Of a stretch of DNA of 64,000 bases, positions 8,629 to 17,164 are shown in pieces. The DNA lies in assembly GCF_012911845.1 (NCBI RefSeq), contig NZ_JAAXCU010000057.1:310001-374000 (forward strand). The letters are read 5' to 3'. Origin of the DNA: Bacillus sp. RO2. Its GTDB lineage: Bacteria > Bacillota > Bacilli > Bacillales > Bacillaceae_I. The position numbers and the translations under genes are program-made. How positions within the stretch are numbered: position 1 is the stretch's first letter; every line of letters begins with the position of its first letter. The notes under the pieces are model-generated. The model made no database searches. It saw only the letters and a list, made by a program, of their open reading frames with translations, and was not told the origin of the DNA.

Positions 8629-8696
8629 TATTGTGTCATCCTTTATGTTAGGTCCTTGACAGTAGTATTAGTTAGGAGCAGGTAAAGTATGAAAAC

Positions 8697-8738
8697 AAAA
8701 AAAGATATCTCTCGTCGGTTTCCCTTGGAGAGATATCT
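8697..8738 (-). terminator. Terminator of the yjcG-yjcF unit
   Basis: Perfect 11-bp stem AGATATCTCTC / GAGAGATATCT. On the minus strand it is followed by a run of seven T, immediately after the yjcF stop. Confidence 0.85.
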
Positions 8739-8740
8739 AT

Positions 8741-9166
8741 TTAGATATTTTTAGTCATGGTGACATGAGGAATTCCTGCATCCATAAAAATGTCAGATAT
8801 CGTTTCATAACCTAGTTTTGCATAAAAGGCTTCCGCATGTGTTTGAGCATTTAGCTTTAATACATGCATTTCTTTTGTCTTTGCATATTCTTCAATGGTA
8901 TTCATGATAAGTCGACCAGCGCCTTTGGATGTACGATAGGAAGGGAGGACGCAAATACGCTCTACCTTTCCTATGCCTTCCACAATACGAAAGCGACCAG
9001 CTCCGACTGCTTGATCTTCATCGTACAATACAAAATGGGTGGAGTCTTCTTCGTATTGATCAATCTCTTCTTCAAGAGGAACATTCTGTTCTTCTACAAA
9101 TACCGTTTTCCTGACAGAATAAGCATCCTGCAGTTCTTTGTCTGTGTCTACTACTTGTACATGCAA
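8741..9166 (-). CDS. yjcF: GNAT N-acetyltransferase YjcF
   Basis: 141 aa. A typical small GNAT: VRKTVFVEEQNVP at the N-terminus (ElaA/YjcF style), the strand VERICVLPSYR, acetyl-CoA loop SKGAGRLIM, and the C-terminal AEAFYAKLGYE. Length and order next to yjcG and yjcH match the B. subtilis yjc locus. The acceptor is unknown. It starts 3 bases after the yjcG stop, so both are read from one mRNA. Confidence 0.87.
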   Translation of the reverse strand: MHVQVVDTDKELQDAYSVRKTVFVEEQNVPLEEEIDQYEEDSTHFVLYDEDQAVGAGRFRIVEGIGKVERICVLPSYRTSKGAGRLIMNTIEEYAKTKEMHVLKLNAQTHAEAFYAKLGYETISDIFMDAGIPHVTMTKNI

Positions 9167-9169
9167 GGG

Positions 9170-9691
9170 TCAGCAATCCTTTCCAAAGCGGAATGTTTCA
9201 TAAACCGTCCACATTCCATCTTCTAATTGATATAAAAGGTGGAAGCGGTCAATCATTTCTTCATGTTCAATATTGGTCATTTTTAATTGACCCAGAACGT
9301 CCGAGTGTTCATCATCAGATAAATTTTGCCCGATCGTTATATGCGGCACATAGGAAAATTCACGATTATCCTGGAAATATCCTATGCCGGAATGAAGTTT
9401 CTCATGTAGGGATAAAAGTTCGTCTGTTGGATCTACTTTAAGGTAAATGACATTGTTTACTGGAGCAAAAGAGCTCACTTTATAAATATTCAAAGGGATT
9501 GGTGTGGTATCTTTCGCGATAGCAGCAAGCTCATCAGTTACTGATTTCATATCACTTTCATCTATTTCGAATGCTGTTTTCAACGTCACATGCGGCGGAA
9601 TTAATGCGTAGTGAGTGTCATAACGTTTTCGAAATGAATTTGCGAGATCTTGTAATTTTTTGGTCGGAAAAATAGCTATTCCATATTTCAT
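9170..9691 (-). CDS. yjcG: 2H phosphoesterase-family protein YjcG
   Basis: 173 aa (B. subtilis YjcG is about 171). Two HxT/S motifs of the 2H (2'-5' RNA ligase-like) superfamily are seen, HVTLKTAF near residue 34 and HITIGQNL near residue 115, giving the paired catalytic histidines. Likely hydrolyses a cyclic phosphodiester or 2'-5' bond; the physiological substrate is unknown. First gene of the yjcG-yjcF pair. Confidence 0.87.
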   Translation of the reverse strand: MKYGIAIFPTKKLQDLANSFRKRYDTHYALIPPHVTLKTAFEIDESDMKSVTDELAAIAKDTTPIPLNIYKVSSFAPVNNVIYLKVDPTDELLSLHEKLHSGIGYFQDNREFSYVPHITIGQNLSDDEHSDVLGQLKMTNIEHEEMIDRFHLLYQLEDGMWTVYETFRFGKDC

Positions 9692-10087
9692 CCAATATCC
9701 CTCCTATTAGCGTTTGCAATATAGTAACTTCTACTTTTATTTTATCGTAATTTTTTTCAAAAGAATAGAAAAGTTTCCCGTTCATGCTTAAATAACTATT
9801 GGTGTAGGATAACACCTGTAGTTTTTCGTTCCGGATATTCGTTTTACGAGAGGCGGTGCTGGAGCCTATTCGACTTAGTCAAGGTCACTGAAAGAGTCTT
9901 TGAATTTAGATATTGTTAAGACACCGCTGTGGATTTCCGCAAATGGCTTCGCTTTCCTAGGGGCTGACGTGAGCCTCCTCGGCTTCGCCTGCGGGGTCTC
10001 CACCTAGCGCTATCTCCCTCAGGAGTCTTCGCCTTTTGCTCCAATCCACAGCTCTAAATTTCCAACTGCCAACTAATTTCACTTAAA
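9692..10087. other. Gene-free stretch with one decayed and one complete palindromic repeat
   Basis: Holds the yjcG upstream region (to about 9830), a decayed partial repeat copy (about 9838-9906: GGCGGTGCTGGAGCC and AAGAGTCTT recognisable) and complete copy 2. No ORF of note. Confidence 0.7.
9922..10053 (+). repeat. Palindromic intergenic repeat, copy 2
   Basis: Same element as at 3291. Outer arms here are CTGTGGAT and ATCCACAG, a perfect 8-bp pairing. Lies between the yjcH stop and the yjcG start. Confidence 0.93.
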
Positions 10088-10813
10088 TTACGATAGCATT
10101 TTTGGTAGGGCTTGTTTTAGGTCAGGTTGCCAGTAGGTCCAGGTGTGTGTGCCTTCGAATTCTTCGTAGTATACAGAAAATCTTTTTTCTTTCATTAGTG
10201 AGTGCAGTGCACGGTTTGGTTCGATGAAATTTTTCTTCTCTCCATTTGTGGTAGGTACTTCGGTTTCCTTTGTACCGATTACATGGTAAAGAGAAAGGAA
10301 GGAAGGTTGGCCGAATTCTTCCACTTTAGTCATGACCTTTTCATCCACGTATGGAGATTGCATGATGACTTTGCCAAATGTGTGTGGGTAAGAAAGAGCG
10401 GTCATCAAGGAGACAGTGGCAGCCAAAGAATCTCCAATAAGAGCTCGTCCCATACCCATTTGATACGTTGGATATTTCTCATCGATATATGGTGTCAGTT
10501 CATGTGCAAGGAAGCGAATGTACGCACTGTTTTTGCTTCCGTCTGGGTGATACTTTTCCCAACGATCTTTTACGTCTTTGTATGGAATACCTACGATAAT
10601 GGTATTTTGCATTTCGTTTGCGGCTAGCAGTTTGTCCGTTGTGCTTCCAATACGACCTAGTGTGAAGTAGTCTTTTCCATCCTGTGCTACCAGGATGTTG
10701 TATTTATAGAGTGGTGAATAGTTAGCTGGTGTGTATACCATTAGGGTCATTTCTTCATTAAGTTCATTGCTGTAGAGTGTGAATTCCTCAATACGCCCAA
10801 CGTTTTTGCTCAT
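10088..10813 (-). CDS. yjcH: Alpha/beta-hydrolase esterase YjcH
   Basis: 241 aa, similar in length to B. subtilis YjcH and in the same neighbourhood. Esterase-D-like: oxyanion/strand region NILVAQDGKDYF, nucleophile elbow GDSLAA (Ser in GxSxA form), acidic region VIGTKETEVPT and catalytic His in EGTHTWTYW near the C-terminus. Soluble and cytosolic. Preceded by GGAGGTAATG. An inverted repeat GGTAA-GCGCT-TTACC lies about 36-50 bases upstream and may be an operator. Confidence 0.87.
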   Translation of the reverse strand: MSKNVGRIEEFTLYSNELNEEMTLMVYTPANYSPLYKYNILVAQDGKDYFTLGRIGSTTDKLLAANEMQNTIIVGIPYKDVKDRWEKYHPDGSKNSAYIRFLAHELTPYIDEKYPTYQMGMGRALIGDSLAATVSLMTALSYPHTFGKVIMQSPYVDEKVMTKVEEFGQPSFLSLYHVIGTKETEVPTTNGEKKNFIEPNRALHSLMKEKRFSVYYEEFEGTHTWTYWQPDLKQALPKMLS

Positions 10814-10848
10814 TGTTCATTACCTCCTGTGATGCCTTTATCTATTGT

Positions 10849-10863
10849 GGTAAGCGCTTTACC
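10849..10863 (-). promoter_or_regulatory. Candidate operator upstream of yjcH
   Basis: Perfect inverted repeat GGTAA-5 bases-TTACC, with flanking GTGG and CCCAC. It resembles but does not match the CcpA cre consensus. Regulator unknown. Confidence 0.35.
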
Positions 10864-10990
10864 CACTATAATACCATATCTTTCATCTATTTGTTGAATG
10901 GTAAGCTTTGTTGTCGAGAGTTTTTCAAACTCCCTATTTCCTTTCGTTTCAGGTGTTCGCTTTCCGCGGGTTTTTAGAATTTTCTTTAAA

Positions 10991-11123
10991 CACCGCTGGT
11001 GATTTCCACAAATGGCTTCGCTTTCCTAGGGGCACTGTTGGAGCCTCCTCGGCTACGCCTGCGGGGTCTCCACCTAGCGCTATCTCCCTCAGGAGTCTTC
11101 GCCTTTTGCTCCAATCACCAGCT
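10991..11123 (+). repeat. Palindromic intergenic repeat, copy 3
   Basis: Same element; outer arms are CTGGTGAT and ATCACCAG, perfectly complementary although both differ from copies 1 and 2. A decayed right half of another copy follows at about 11163-11208 (GTTGCGGGGTCTCAAGC, then TACCGCTACC). Confidence 0.93.
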
Positions 11124-11278
11124 AGGGATCATTAAAAACTTTACGTTATCAGTTTTTCAATGGCTCACTCGTTGCGGGGTCTCAAGCTACCGCTACCTTC
11201 CACTCCAGTCAAACGGGTGTTGTAATTTAACAGTAAAAACCACATCATAAATTATTTCAATTATTTTCTGTCAATATA

Positions 11279-11332
11279 TTGACCTTTTACACATACGTTA
11301 TATAATATATTTTATCCAATTAATCCGATTAA
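11279..11332 (+). promoter_or_regulatory. Promoter and putative operator of the ssu-type ABC operon
   Basis: TTGACC at 11279-11284 and TATAAT at 11301-11306 with a 16-base spacer form a good sigma-A promoter. A perfect inverted repeat TTAATC-C-GATTAA at 11320-11332 lies just after the expected start of transcription, in repressor position. The 552 bases before the first gene hold otherwise only repeat copy 3 and a decayed copy. Confidence 0.6.
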
Positions 11333-11365
11333 TCTAATATGGATTATGCGAAAAGTGTAAAGTAG

Positions 11366-12148
11366 GTGCATAGGTTGTTTTTACAGATATCTGATATATC
11401 AAAAATTTATACACAGCAAAATGTTGAAAATAAAGTGCTTTCATCCATAAATGTGGACATAAAAGAAGGGGAGTTTGTATCCATACTTGGGCCATCTGGC
11501 TGTGGGAAATCCACCTTGCTTTCCATGGTGGCAGGATTACTTAAACCAACAGAAGGAGAAATCCGACTGAAGGGATCGGTCATTACAAAACCAGGGAAAG
11601 ACAGGGGGATGGTATTTCAGCAGGCAGCTTTATTTCCTTGGATGACGGTGCAAGAAAATGTGCTTTTTGCCATACGTGAAATGAAAAACAAGGAAGAAAG
11701 AGAAAAGAGGGCCCTTCATTACTTAAAGATGGTGCAGCTAGGCAGTAACCTTAAACAGTATCCGCATGAATTATCAGGTGGCATGCAGCAAAGGGTTTCT
11801 ATTGCCCGAGCACTTGCGATGGACCCGACTGTTCTATTAATGGATGAACCTTTTGGTGCCTTAGATGAACAAACGCGGTTGAGACTTCAACAGGAACTAG
11901 AAACGATTTGGTTGCAGACGAAGAAAACCGTATTGTTTGTCACACATAGTATTCATGAATCAATTAAACTGTCTGATCGGATCCTTGTAATGGGGACACG
12001 ACCTGGAACAATTATCGCAGACATAAAAGTAAATGCAGTTCGTCCTCGTTTACGGACAAATGAAGAGGTAGCACTGTTGGAAGCACAAATCAGTGCAATG
12101 TTAGAAAAAGAGATTGATAAGGTTGTAGAAGAGGAGTTGAGACGATGA
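11366..12148 (+). CDS. ABC transporter ATP-binding protein, nitrate/sulfonate/taurine type
   Basis: 260 aa. Walker A GPSGCGKST (about 45-53), Q-loop QQAALFPWMTV (the FPW form is typical of SsuB/TauB/NrtD), signature LSGGMQQRVSIARAL, Walker B VLLMDEPFGALD, and switch His in VTHSIHE. It powers the importer with the following permease and lipoprotein; the permease ATG overlaps its stop (ATGA). The start is uncertain: GTG 11366 or TTG 11375, neither with a strong ribosome site. Confidence 0.9.
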   Translation: MHRLFLQISDISKIYTQQNVENKVLSSINVDIKEGEFVSILGPSGCGKSTLLSMVAGLLKPTEGEIRLKGSVITKPGKDRGMVFQQAALFPWMTVQENVLFAIREMKNKEEREKRALHYLKMVQLGSNLKQYPHELSGGMQQRVSIARALAMDPTVLLMDEPFGALDEQTRLRLQQELETIWLQTKKTVLFVTHSIHESIKLSDRILVMGTRPGTIIADIKVNAVRPRLRTNEEVALLEAQISAMLEKEIDKVVEEELRR

Positions 12149-12900
12149 AAGCTGGAGTTAAACGACTCATTTTCTTTGCATCCTTATTTATTATTTGGGA
12201 AGTGGTGGTGCTCTTAATCGGTTGGTCACCGGCTGTGATGCCGAAACCATCGAATGTAGCTGTGGCACTTTACCAAGGGTTTATGGATAAAACATTGCTC
12301 TATGATTTAGGGGCGAGTTTTAAGCGCCTAGGAGTGGGACTTTTTTTGGCACTCATCATCGGAACCCTGCTTGGAATTTGGCTAGCGAAGTCGAAAACGG
12401 CAGATGAAACAGTGGGGATGCTTGTCCTTGCTTTGCAAAGTGTACCTAGTATTGTGTGGTTGCCTTTAGCAATCATATGGTTCGGTTTTAACGAGACGGC
12501 TATCATCTTTATTGTAACGCTTGGTGGTACGCTCGTAATGACAATTAATATGAGGATGGGCATAAAAAGTGTCCCGCCTTTATATATCAAAGCTGCTTCC
12601 ACAATGGGAGCAAGTGGTGTGGAGATGTTTTGGAAGATTATTTTACCTGCATCTGTTCCGTACGCGGTGACTGGTGCAAGGCTTGCATGGGCGTTTGCAT
12701 GGAGAGCGCTGATGGCAGCTGAATTATTGAGTATGGGACCTGGTTTAGGCTATACGTTGAAATATGCGGCAGATTTCGGCCAGATGAGTTTAGTTTTTGG
12801 AGTCATCATAATAATTTGTGTGATTGGTTCAGTGGTTGATTTAGTTATCTTCCAGCGCTTTGAGAAAAATGTCATCAAACGCTGGGGCTTGGATTCATAA
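12145..12900 (+). CDS. ABC transporter permease, SsuC/TauC type
   Basis: 251 aa with about six membrane helices. The cytoplasmic coupling motif around KAASTMGASGVEMFWKIILP is the EAA-loop form of the nitrate/sulfonate/taurine permeases. Translationally coupled to the ATPase by a 4-base overlap. Substrate not determined by sequence; aliphatic sulfonates or a related small anion are the usual choices. Confidence 0.88.
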   Translation: MKAGVKRLIFFASLFIIWEVVVLLIGWSPAVMPKPSNVAVALYQGFMDKTLLYDLGASFKRLGVGLFLALIIGTLLGIWLAKSKTADETVGMLVLALQSVPSIVWLPLAIIWFGFNETAIIFIVTLGGTLVMTINMRMGIKSVPPLYIKAASTMGASGVEMFWKIILPASVPYAVTGARLAWAFAWRALMAAELLSMGPGLGYTLKYAADFGQMSLVFGVIIIICVIGSVVDLVIFQRFEKNVIKRWGLDS

Positions 12901-12924
12901 ATAGAGAGTATGGGAGGAAAAGAG

Positions 12925-13920
12925 ATGAAAAAAGGTTGGTTGATTCTTAGTGCATTATTTTTATTAGTAATGGGGGTCCTTACTGGTTGCGGTTCTGACA
13001 CAAGCGGATCTAATGGCAAAGAGAAAATTGTAATTGGGTATTTTCCTAATATCGATCATGTTCCAGCAATGGTGGCGCGTGAGAAAGCTTTATATGAAGA
13101 AGCCCTTGGTGATCAATATGAAGTGGAATACAAAACCTTCCCTGATGGTGGGGCATTTATGACGGCATTGAAAACAGGAGATATTCACGGTGGCTTAGTT
13201 GGACCAGGTCCGGCAATGAACAACTATGTAAGCGGAGCAGATGTGAAAGTGGTGGCGGGAGCTTCTTCTGGTGGAACGGTAATCATTGCTAGTAAAGAGA
13301 GTGGCATTACATCTATTGAAGGGCTTGATGGGGCTACATTCATCACACCAGGTGTTGGTTGTACGCATGACGTTCAAATGGAAACATTTTTACAAGATTA
13401 TGGTTTATCCTCTGCCCGTATTGGGGGAAGCATGAAGCATGTAACAGGAAATCCTGCACAATACGCGGGGATGTTTGAAGCAGAAAGTGTAGATGCTGCG
13501 GCAGTGCCGGAGCCATGGGCTTCCTTGTTATCCATCGAGCACGGTGCGAATATTCTTGTTGACAGTAAAGAGATTTCGTTTGGTACTACTCTACCTAACA
13601 CAATCTTTGTTACAAGTGGCAAGCTGATTGACGAAAATAAAGATTTGGTGCAAAAATTAGTGGATGCACATCAAGAGTCTATAGACTTTATTTCGGAAAA
13701 TCCGGATGAGGCAAAAGAAATTGCAATTACTTCTATTAAAGAACTGACAAACCAAGAACTTTCAAAAGAAGTAATTGATTCTGCTTGGGAAAGAATTCGC
13801 TTTACTCATGAAGTAGATGCGGAAGTGGTGCAGGAATTCGCAAACTCTTCCTTTGAACTTAAATTCTTGAAGGAAAAGCCTGATTTCAAAAATTTCATTG
13901 ATTCACAATTTGTTAACTAG
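12925..13920 (+). CDS. ABC transporter substrate-binding lipoprotein, SsuA/TauA/NMT1 type
   Basis: 331 aa from ATG 12925 (GGGAGG upstream; an ATG at 12910 contains that site). Signal peptide with lipobox LTGC near residue 20. Then IVIGYFPNIDHVPAMVAREKA, GLVGPGPAMN and VPEPWASLL, which are the ligand-pocket blocks of sulfonate/nitrate-type periplasmic proteins. Anchored outside the membrane, it would deliver substrate to the upstream permease and ATPase. It ends in a strong terminator, closing the operon. Confidence 0.9.
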   Translation: MKKGWLILSALFLLVMGVLTGCGSDTSGSNGKEKIVIGYFPNIDHVPAMVAREKALYEEALGDQYEVEYKTFPDGGAFMTALKTGDIHGGLVGPGPAMNNYVSGADVKVVAGASSGGTVIIASKESGITSIEGLDGATFITPGVGCTHDVQMETFLQDYGLSSARIGGSMKHVTGNPAQYAGMFEAESVDAAAVPEPWASLLSIEHGANILVDSKEISFGTTLPNTIFVTSGKLIDENKDLVQKLVDAHQESIDFISENPDEAKEIAITSIKELTNQELSKEVIDSAWERIRFTHEVDAEVVQEFANSSFELKFLKEKPDFKNFIDSQFVN

Positions 13921-13931
13921 CATTTCATAAG

Positions 13932-13965
13932 AGTGTCGGGCTATAATGGTCTCGACACTTTTTTA
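13932..13965 (+). terminator. Terminator of the ABC importer operon
   Basis: AGTGTCG at 13932-13938 pairs with CGACACT at 13953-13959, followed by TTTTTT. Confidence 0.85.
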
Positions 13966-13984
13966 TGAGTTTGGAGGAATAAAC

Positions 13985-14569
13985 TTGAAAAGAATTTGGC
14001 CATTATTGCCACTTGTAATTTTACTTGCTTTGGCTGGTTGCGGAAGCAGCGAAGTTAATTTAGATGAAGAATTTTCCATGAAGCTTGATGTAGAAGAATT
14101 AGAAGGTGTAAATCAGGACAAACAGGCCTTTTCGAGTTCGGAGCATGAAGGAGAATTCTGGCTGGCTAATTTTATCTTCACCAATTGTGATACAGTTTGT
14201 CCCCCTATGACAGCCAATATGGCAAGGGTGCAGAGAGAAATGAAGGAAACAGGTGTTGAAGTTCCAATTGTATCTTTTAGCATCGATCCTGAGAATGATA
14301 CCCCCGAAGCGTTAAAAGAATATGGTGATTTATATCAAGCAGATTATCAAGCGTGGAATTTTGTCACAGGATATGACCAGGAAACGATTGAGCGATTTGC
14401 AAATGTATCGTTTATGGTTCCAGCTTCCAAAGAGGAAGGTTCGGATCAGTATATGCATAGTACTAGTATTTTCTTGGTAGATAAAGAAGGATTTGTAAGG
14501 GAGTCGTACAGTGGACTCGATGTTCCTTTAGAAGAAATCATGGAAGATTTAGAAAAAGTAACGGATTAA
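13985..14569 (+). CDS. SCO1/SenC-family copper chaperone lipoprotein
   Basis: 194 aa from TTG 13985 with GGAGG 8 bases upstream; an in-frame ATG at 13946 lies inside the preceding terminator. Lipobox LAGC (Cys19). Copper-binding CxxxC (Cys68 and Cys72 in TNCDTVCPP) and the distal His in QYMHSTS give the complete Sco site on a thioredoxin fold. Sco proteins deliver copper to the CuA centre of cytochrome c oxidase on the outer face of the membrane. No oxidase genes are nearby. Confidence 0.92.
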   Translation: MKRIWPLLPLVILLALAGCGSSEVNLDEEFSMKLDVEELEGVNQDKQAFSSSEHEGEFWLANFIFTNCDTVCPPMTANMARVQREMKETGVEVPIVSFSIDPENDTPEALKEYGDLYQADYQAWNFVTGYDQETIERFANVSFMVPASKEEGSDQYMHSTSIFLVDKEGFVRESYSGLDVPLEEIMEDLEKVTD

Positions 14570-14593
14570 CTATAAGAATTACGTTTTGCCTTG

Positions 14594-14624
14594 AACACTC
14601 ATATGATGTCATATGGGTGTTTTA
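14594..14624 (+). terminator. Terminator after the Sco gene
   Basis: AACACTCATATG pairs with CATATGGGTGTT around a 4-base loop, then TTTATGTTTA. Confidence 0.7.
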
Positions 14625-14663
14625 TGTTTATTAGGAAAGCATGAAAAAGTATGGGGGAAAACG

Positions 14664-15539
14664 ATGGATATTACCAAAACAAACTGTCTTTCTAAAGAGG
14701 AATATCGAGAAGTGGTTTCGCTGTTAAAAACATGCGAAAGGCATGATTCGTTCGAAATAGGTGCTTGTCTAAATTTATCCATGATACAAAAAGGGGACGA
14801 CAAGCATCTTGATATTATTTTGGCGCACGAGAAAAAAGAATTAGTTGGCTTTTTGGGATTATATTCATTTGTCGATCCAAAGAAGGTGGAGCTTGCAGGA
14901 ATGATTCATCCTGCCTATCGAAATCAAGGGAAGTTTAGTAGGTTGCTAGAACATGCTAAGCAAATAACGAGGGAACGGGATGCAAATGAAGTGCTTTTCG
15001 TTTGTCCAATAAAGTCTGAATCTGCAATTCATCTCGCATTAAAAATGGAAGCGACGTACATGTATACCGAATTCACCATGGAATATAAGGGAATATATCA
15101 TAAAAAATACGATTGTCCTGTAAACATGTCCATTAACAAAGCAGATTTGTCAGAATCAGCAATGATTATGAAGCTTTTTTCGGAAGGGTTTGATGTTGCT
15201 CCTTCTGATGAAAATGTAAAAAGACTTATTGAGAGCAATTTGACTAAGCTGGGATATGAGCTGTTTCTTGTACATGTAGATAAGATTCCTATTGCGACAA
15301 TAACTATAAGTGATGAAGAGGAATCAGTGTATTTAAGCGCATTTACGGTCACTTCATCCCAAAGAAGAAATGGATATGGACGTGCCATATTGGAGAGGAT
15401 CATAAGCGACATTAAAGTTAGGTACCCTAAAAAATCAATAAGGTTAGATGTGGACGTGAGAAATGAAGGGGCAATAAGGCTCTATGAGAATATTGGTTTT
15501 AGAGTAGTGGATGGGTTTGATTATTATCTAGCCAAGTAA
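14664..15539 (+). CDS. Tandem GNAT-family acetyltransferase
   Basis: 291 aa from ATG 14664 with GGGGGAAA upstream (the frame is open back to 14613 but without a site). Two GNAT domains: the first (about 1-150) has HPAYRNQGKFSRLLEHA, the second (about 160-291) has a better acetyl-CoA loop SSQRRNGYGRAILERII and the closing NEGAIRLYENIGF. Such double GNATs usually have one catalytic and one structural domain. Substrate unknown. Confidence 0.85.
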   Translation: MDITKTNCLSKEEYREVVSLLKTCERHDSFEIGACLNLSMIQKGDDKHLDIILAHEKKELVGFLGLYSFVDPKKVELAGMIHPAYRNQGKFSRLLEHAKQITRERDANEVLFVCPIKSESAIHLALKMEATYMYTEFTMEYKGIYHKKYDCPVNMSINKADLSESAMIMKLFSEGFDVAPSDENVKRLIESNLTKLGYELFLVHVDKIPIATITISDEEESVYLSAFTVTSSQRRNGYGRAILERIISDIKVRYPKKSIRLDVDVRNEGAIRLYENIGFRVVDGFDYYLAK

Positions 15540-15562
15540 GGGTTTTCATCATTTGTGATGGA

Positions 15563-15587
15563 AGAGGTGGCAGCAACGGCTACCTCT
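15563..15587. terminator. Stem-loop between the convergent GNAT and HD genes
   Basis: AGAGGTGGC pairs with GCTACCTCT; followed by CGTTTGTTA. Weak T-run, so only a possible terminator. Confidence 0.4.
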
Positions 15588-15593
15588 CGTTTG

Positions 15594-16145
15594 TTACATT
15601 GATTTTTCATGTGAAGGTGATGAAAGTTGTTGTTTTGGAAGGTAATGTTCGACGAGTTGATCAAGGTAGTTTATTTTTTCAAGCGCAAGATTTTTGTCAA
15701 TTTGTTTATAGTGGTGGTTTCCGCCTTTTTCCTCGTCCATTTCATCCGCTAGCTTCACTACTTTTTGTAATGGACTTCTTTTAACGTCTATTTCAGGCAG
15801 GTAGGAATCTGTATGCAAAAGGATAGCTACAGAAATCTTTTTAGCGTTTTGTGGATTTTCTCCTAAGCGAATTAATAATTTGTGAGCGCGCTCTGCACCT
15901 TTAATTGCATGGATATCATTTTCTCTGTAAAGCTCATAGTCCCATTTTCCTTGTCGGTACCATTCATAATGTCCAATATCATGCAGAAGAGCTGCTTTGG
16001 TAGCCAAATCTACACTAACATTATATTTAAAAGCCAAATGAAAGGCATGGTTGGCCACTTCTAGGGCATGAGCTACACCGGAGCGCTTTAAATACTTCTG
16101 TGTAATAGGGTGTGTGAAAATATCGGTAAGTGTTACTTCTCTCAT
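15594..16145 (-). CDS. HD-domain phosphohydrolase
   Basis: 183 aa from ATG 16145 with GGGAGG upstream. His of the N-terminal helix (VAHALEVANHA), the HD pair in ALLHDIGHYEW, a downstream His in VAILLHTDSY and Asp in VVKLADEMDE make a complete HD metal site. HD proteins hydrolyse phosphate esters, often nucleotides; this one has no second domain. Function unassigned; convergent to the double GNAT. Confidence 0.85.
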   Translation of the reverse strand: MREVTLTDIFTHPITQKYLKRSGVAHALEVANHAFHLAFKYNVSVDLATKAALLHDIGHYEWYRQGKWDYELYRENDIHAIKGAERAHKLLIRLGENPQNAKKISVAILLHTDSYLPEIDVKRSPLQKVVKLADEMDEEKGGNHHYKQIDKNLALEKINYLDQLVEHYLPKQQLSSPSHEKSM

Positions 16146-16223
16146 TAATATCTCCCTCCTGTAAAAATGTTTTTCTTTATAGAATATCATAAATGGAGTA
16201 GAGTGTGCAATAATTGAGCGCGT

Positions 16224-16451
16224 TTAAATGACTTCATTTTCATATTTTTTTCTCATAGGGCGAAATGACATGATACTCTGTAACAGAAAAGTCCTTTTTG
16301 TTTGTCGTAAATAACAAAAAGCGGTAACAGTTTTTTCATTGACCTCCAATACCATAATGTTCCTTTGGGTGATGGAGCCGTCCTTTGCCATATATATCAT
16401 TTCTATTGGTGTTCTGGAAACTCTAAAGGTATCGAGTAATCGTTTCATCAT
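16224..16451 (-). CDS. Small WYL-like protein with LexA-type boxes upstream
   Basis: 75 aa. The stretch TPIEMIYMAKDGSITQRNI followed by VTAFCYLRQTKRTFLLQSI resembles the Sm-like WYL fold (x-I-x-Y-x-x-x-x-G, then x-C-x-x-R-x-x-R-x-F), a ligand- or nucleic-acid-sensing module, here with only a ~10-aa N-terminal leader and no DNA-binding domain. GGAGATGATATG gives the start. Two sequences like the Bacillus LexA box lie 26-69 bases upstream, so it is probably DNA-damage-inducible. Confidence 0.7.
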   Translation of the reverse strand: MMKRLLDTFRVSRTPIEMIYMAKDGSITQRNIMVLEVNEKTVTAFCYLRQTKRTFLLQSIMSFRPMRKKYENEVI

Positions 16452-16476
16452 ATCATCTCCTTACATTCATTATATA

Positions 16477-16520
16477 CGAACATACGTTTTATATTCAATA
16501 AAAATACGAACGTATATTCT
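16477..16520 (-). promoter_or_regulatory. Two LexA (SOS) box-like sites
   Basis: CGAACATACGTTTT at 16477-16490 and CGAACGTATATTCT at 16507-16520, compared with the B. subtilis SOS consensus CGAACRNRYGTTYG. They lie between the WYL-like gene (minus) and the membrane protein (plus), so either or both may be controlled. Confidence 0.6.
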
Positions 16521-16575
16521 TGTTGTTTTTTGGGCAGTAAGGAATATACTTGAAATAAGAAAGGGAGGTGATTTT

Positions 16576-16887
16576 GTGAAACCATCTACCACATTAAAAT
16601 GGGTAACTGGAGGAATGGAGGCGTTTTTGGCAATTCCTTTTCTTGGCGGTCTAACTGTGATGGGTTTTGGTTATTCTCCATTAGGCCTTATGTTGATTTT
16701 ACATATCATTACGTTGGTGTTTAGTGCAAAAGAAGGGCAGAAGTTTCACGGCAGCATCTGGGGAATTGTTACTTCTTGCTTAGGTTGGGTCTTTTTGCTT
16801 GGTTGGGTCCTGCATACTGTAACGGCGATTATTCTTATGATTGATGCTTTTGCTTCGGGAAGGAAAGAAAAAGGCGTGGAAGTATGA
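16576..16887 (+). CDS. Small membrane protein
   Basis: 103 aa from GTG 16576, which has GGGAGGTGATTTT directly upstream (excellent site). Three hydrophobic segments (about 10-30, 35-55, 64-92) and a charged tail SGRKEKGVEV. No known family is recognised. It is divergent from the WYL-like gene and shares the intergenic region with the LexA-like boxes. Confidence 0.7.
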   Translation: MKPSTTLKWVTGGMEAFLAIPFLGGLTVMGFGYSPLGLMLILHIITLVFSAKEGQKFHGSIWGIVTSCLGWVFLLGWVLHTVTAIILMIDAFASGRKEKGVEV

Positions 16888-16925
16888 CCGTTCCGAGTTT
16901 GGGGCGGTTTTTCATTGTTTGTAAA

Positions 16926-17057
16926 TGCCGCTGTTACTTTCCGCAAATAGCTGCGCTTTCCGCGGGGCGACCTTGAGCCTCCTCACTTCGTTGCGGGGTC
17001 TCAACATTGTCGCTACCCTCCCGCAGGAGTCTCCGCTATTTGCTCCAATCCACAGCT
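16926..17057 (+). repeat. Palindromic intergenic repeat, copy 4 (divergent)
   Basis: Most divergent of the full copies: GCAAATAGC pairs perfectly with GCTATTTGC, TTTCCGCGGGG opposes CCTCCCGCAGGAG, and GCGACCTTGAG opposes CTCAACATTGTCGC. The fold is kept although many bases differ from the other copies. Confidence 0.9.
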
Positions 17058-17114
17058 ATAAATCCCGCCTGATTTTGAGATAATTCATCTAGCGTGTATT
17101 TTCGTAAAATCTTC

Positions 17115-17143
17115 TTTACAAACATGTGCGGACTATCTATAAT
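17115..17143 (+). promoter_or_regulatory. Sigma-A promoter of the tRNA gene
   Basis: TTTACA at 17115-17120 and TATAAT at 17138-17143 with a 17-base spacer, ending 21 bases before the mature tRNA 5' end. Confidence 0.7.
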
Positions 17144-17164
17144 AATATTTACAGTCGCATACGT

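Noticed and set aside
10202-10627. 141-aa plus-strand ORF opposite yjcH
   Set aside because: Fully antisense to a well-supported esterase gene; composition not protein-like.
10849-10863. CcpA cre site upstream of yjcH
   Set aside because: GGTAAGCGCTTTACC is palindromic but lacks the TG...CA ends of the cre consensus; kept only as an unspecified operator candidate.
3291-11123. Insertion sequence or transposase associated with the palindromic repeats
   Set aside because: No transposase ORF or fragment was seen in or next to any copy, and no clear target duplications were visible by eye.
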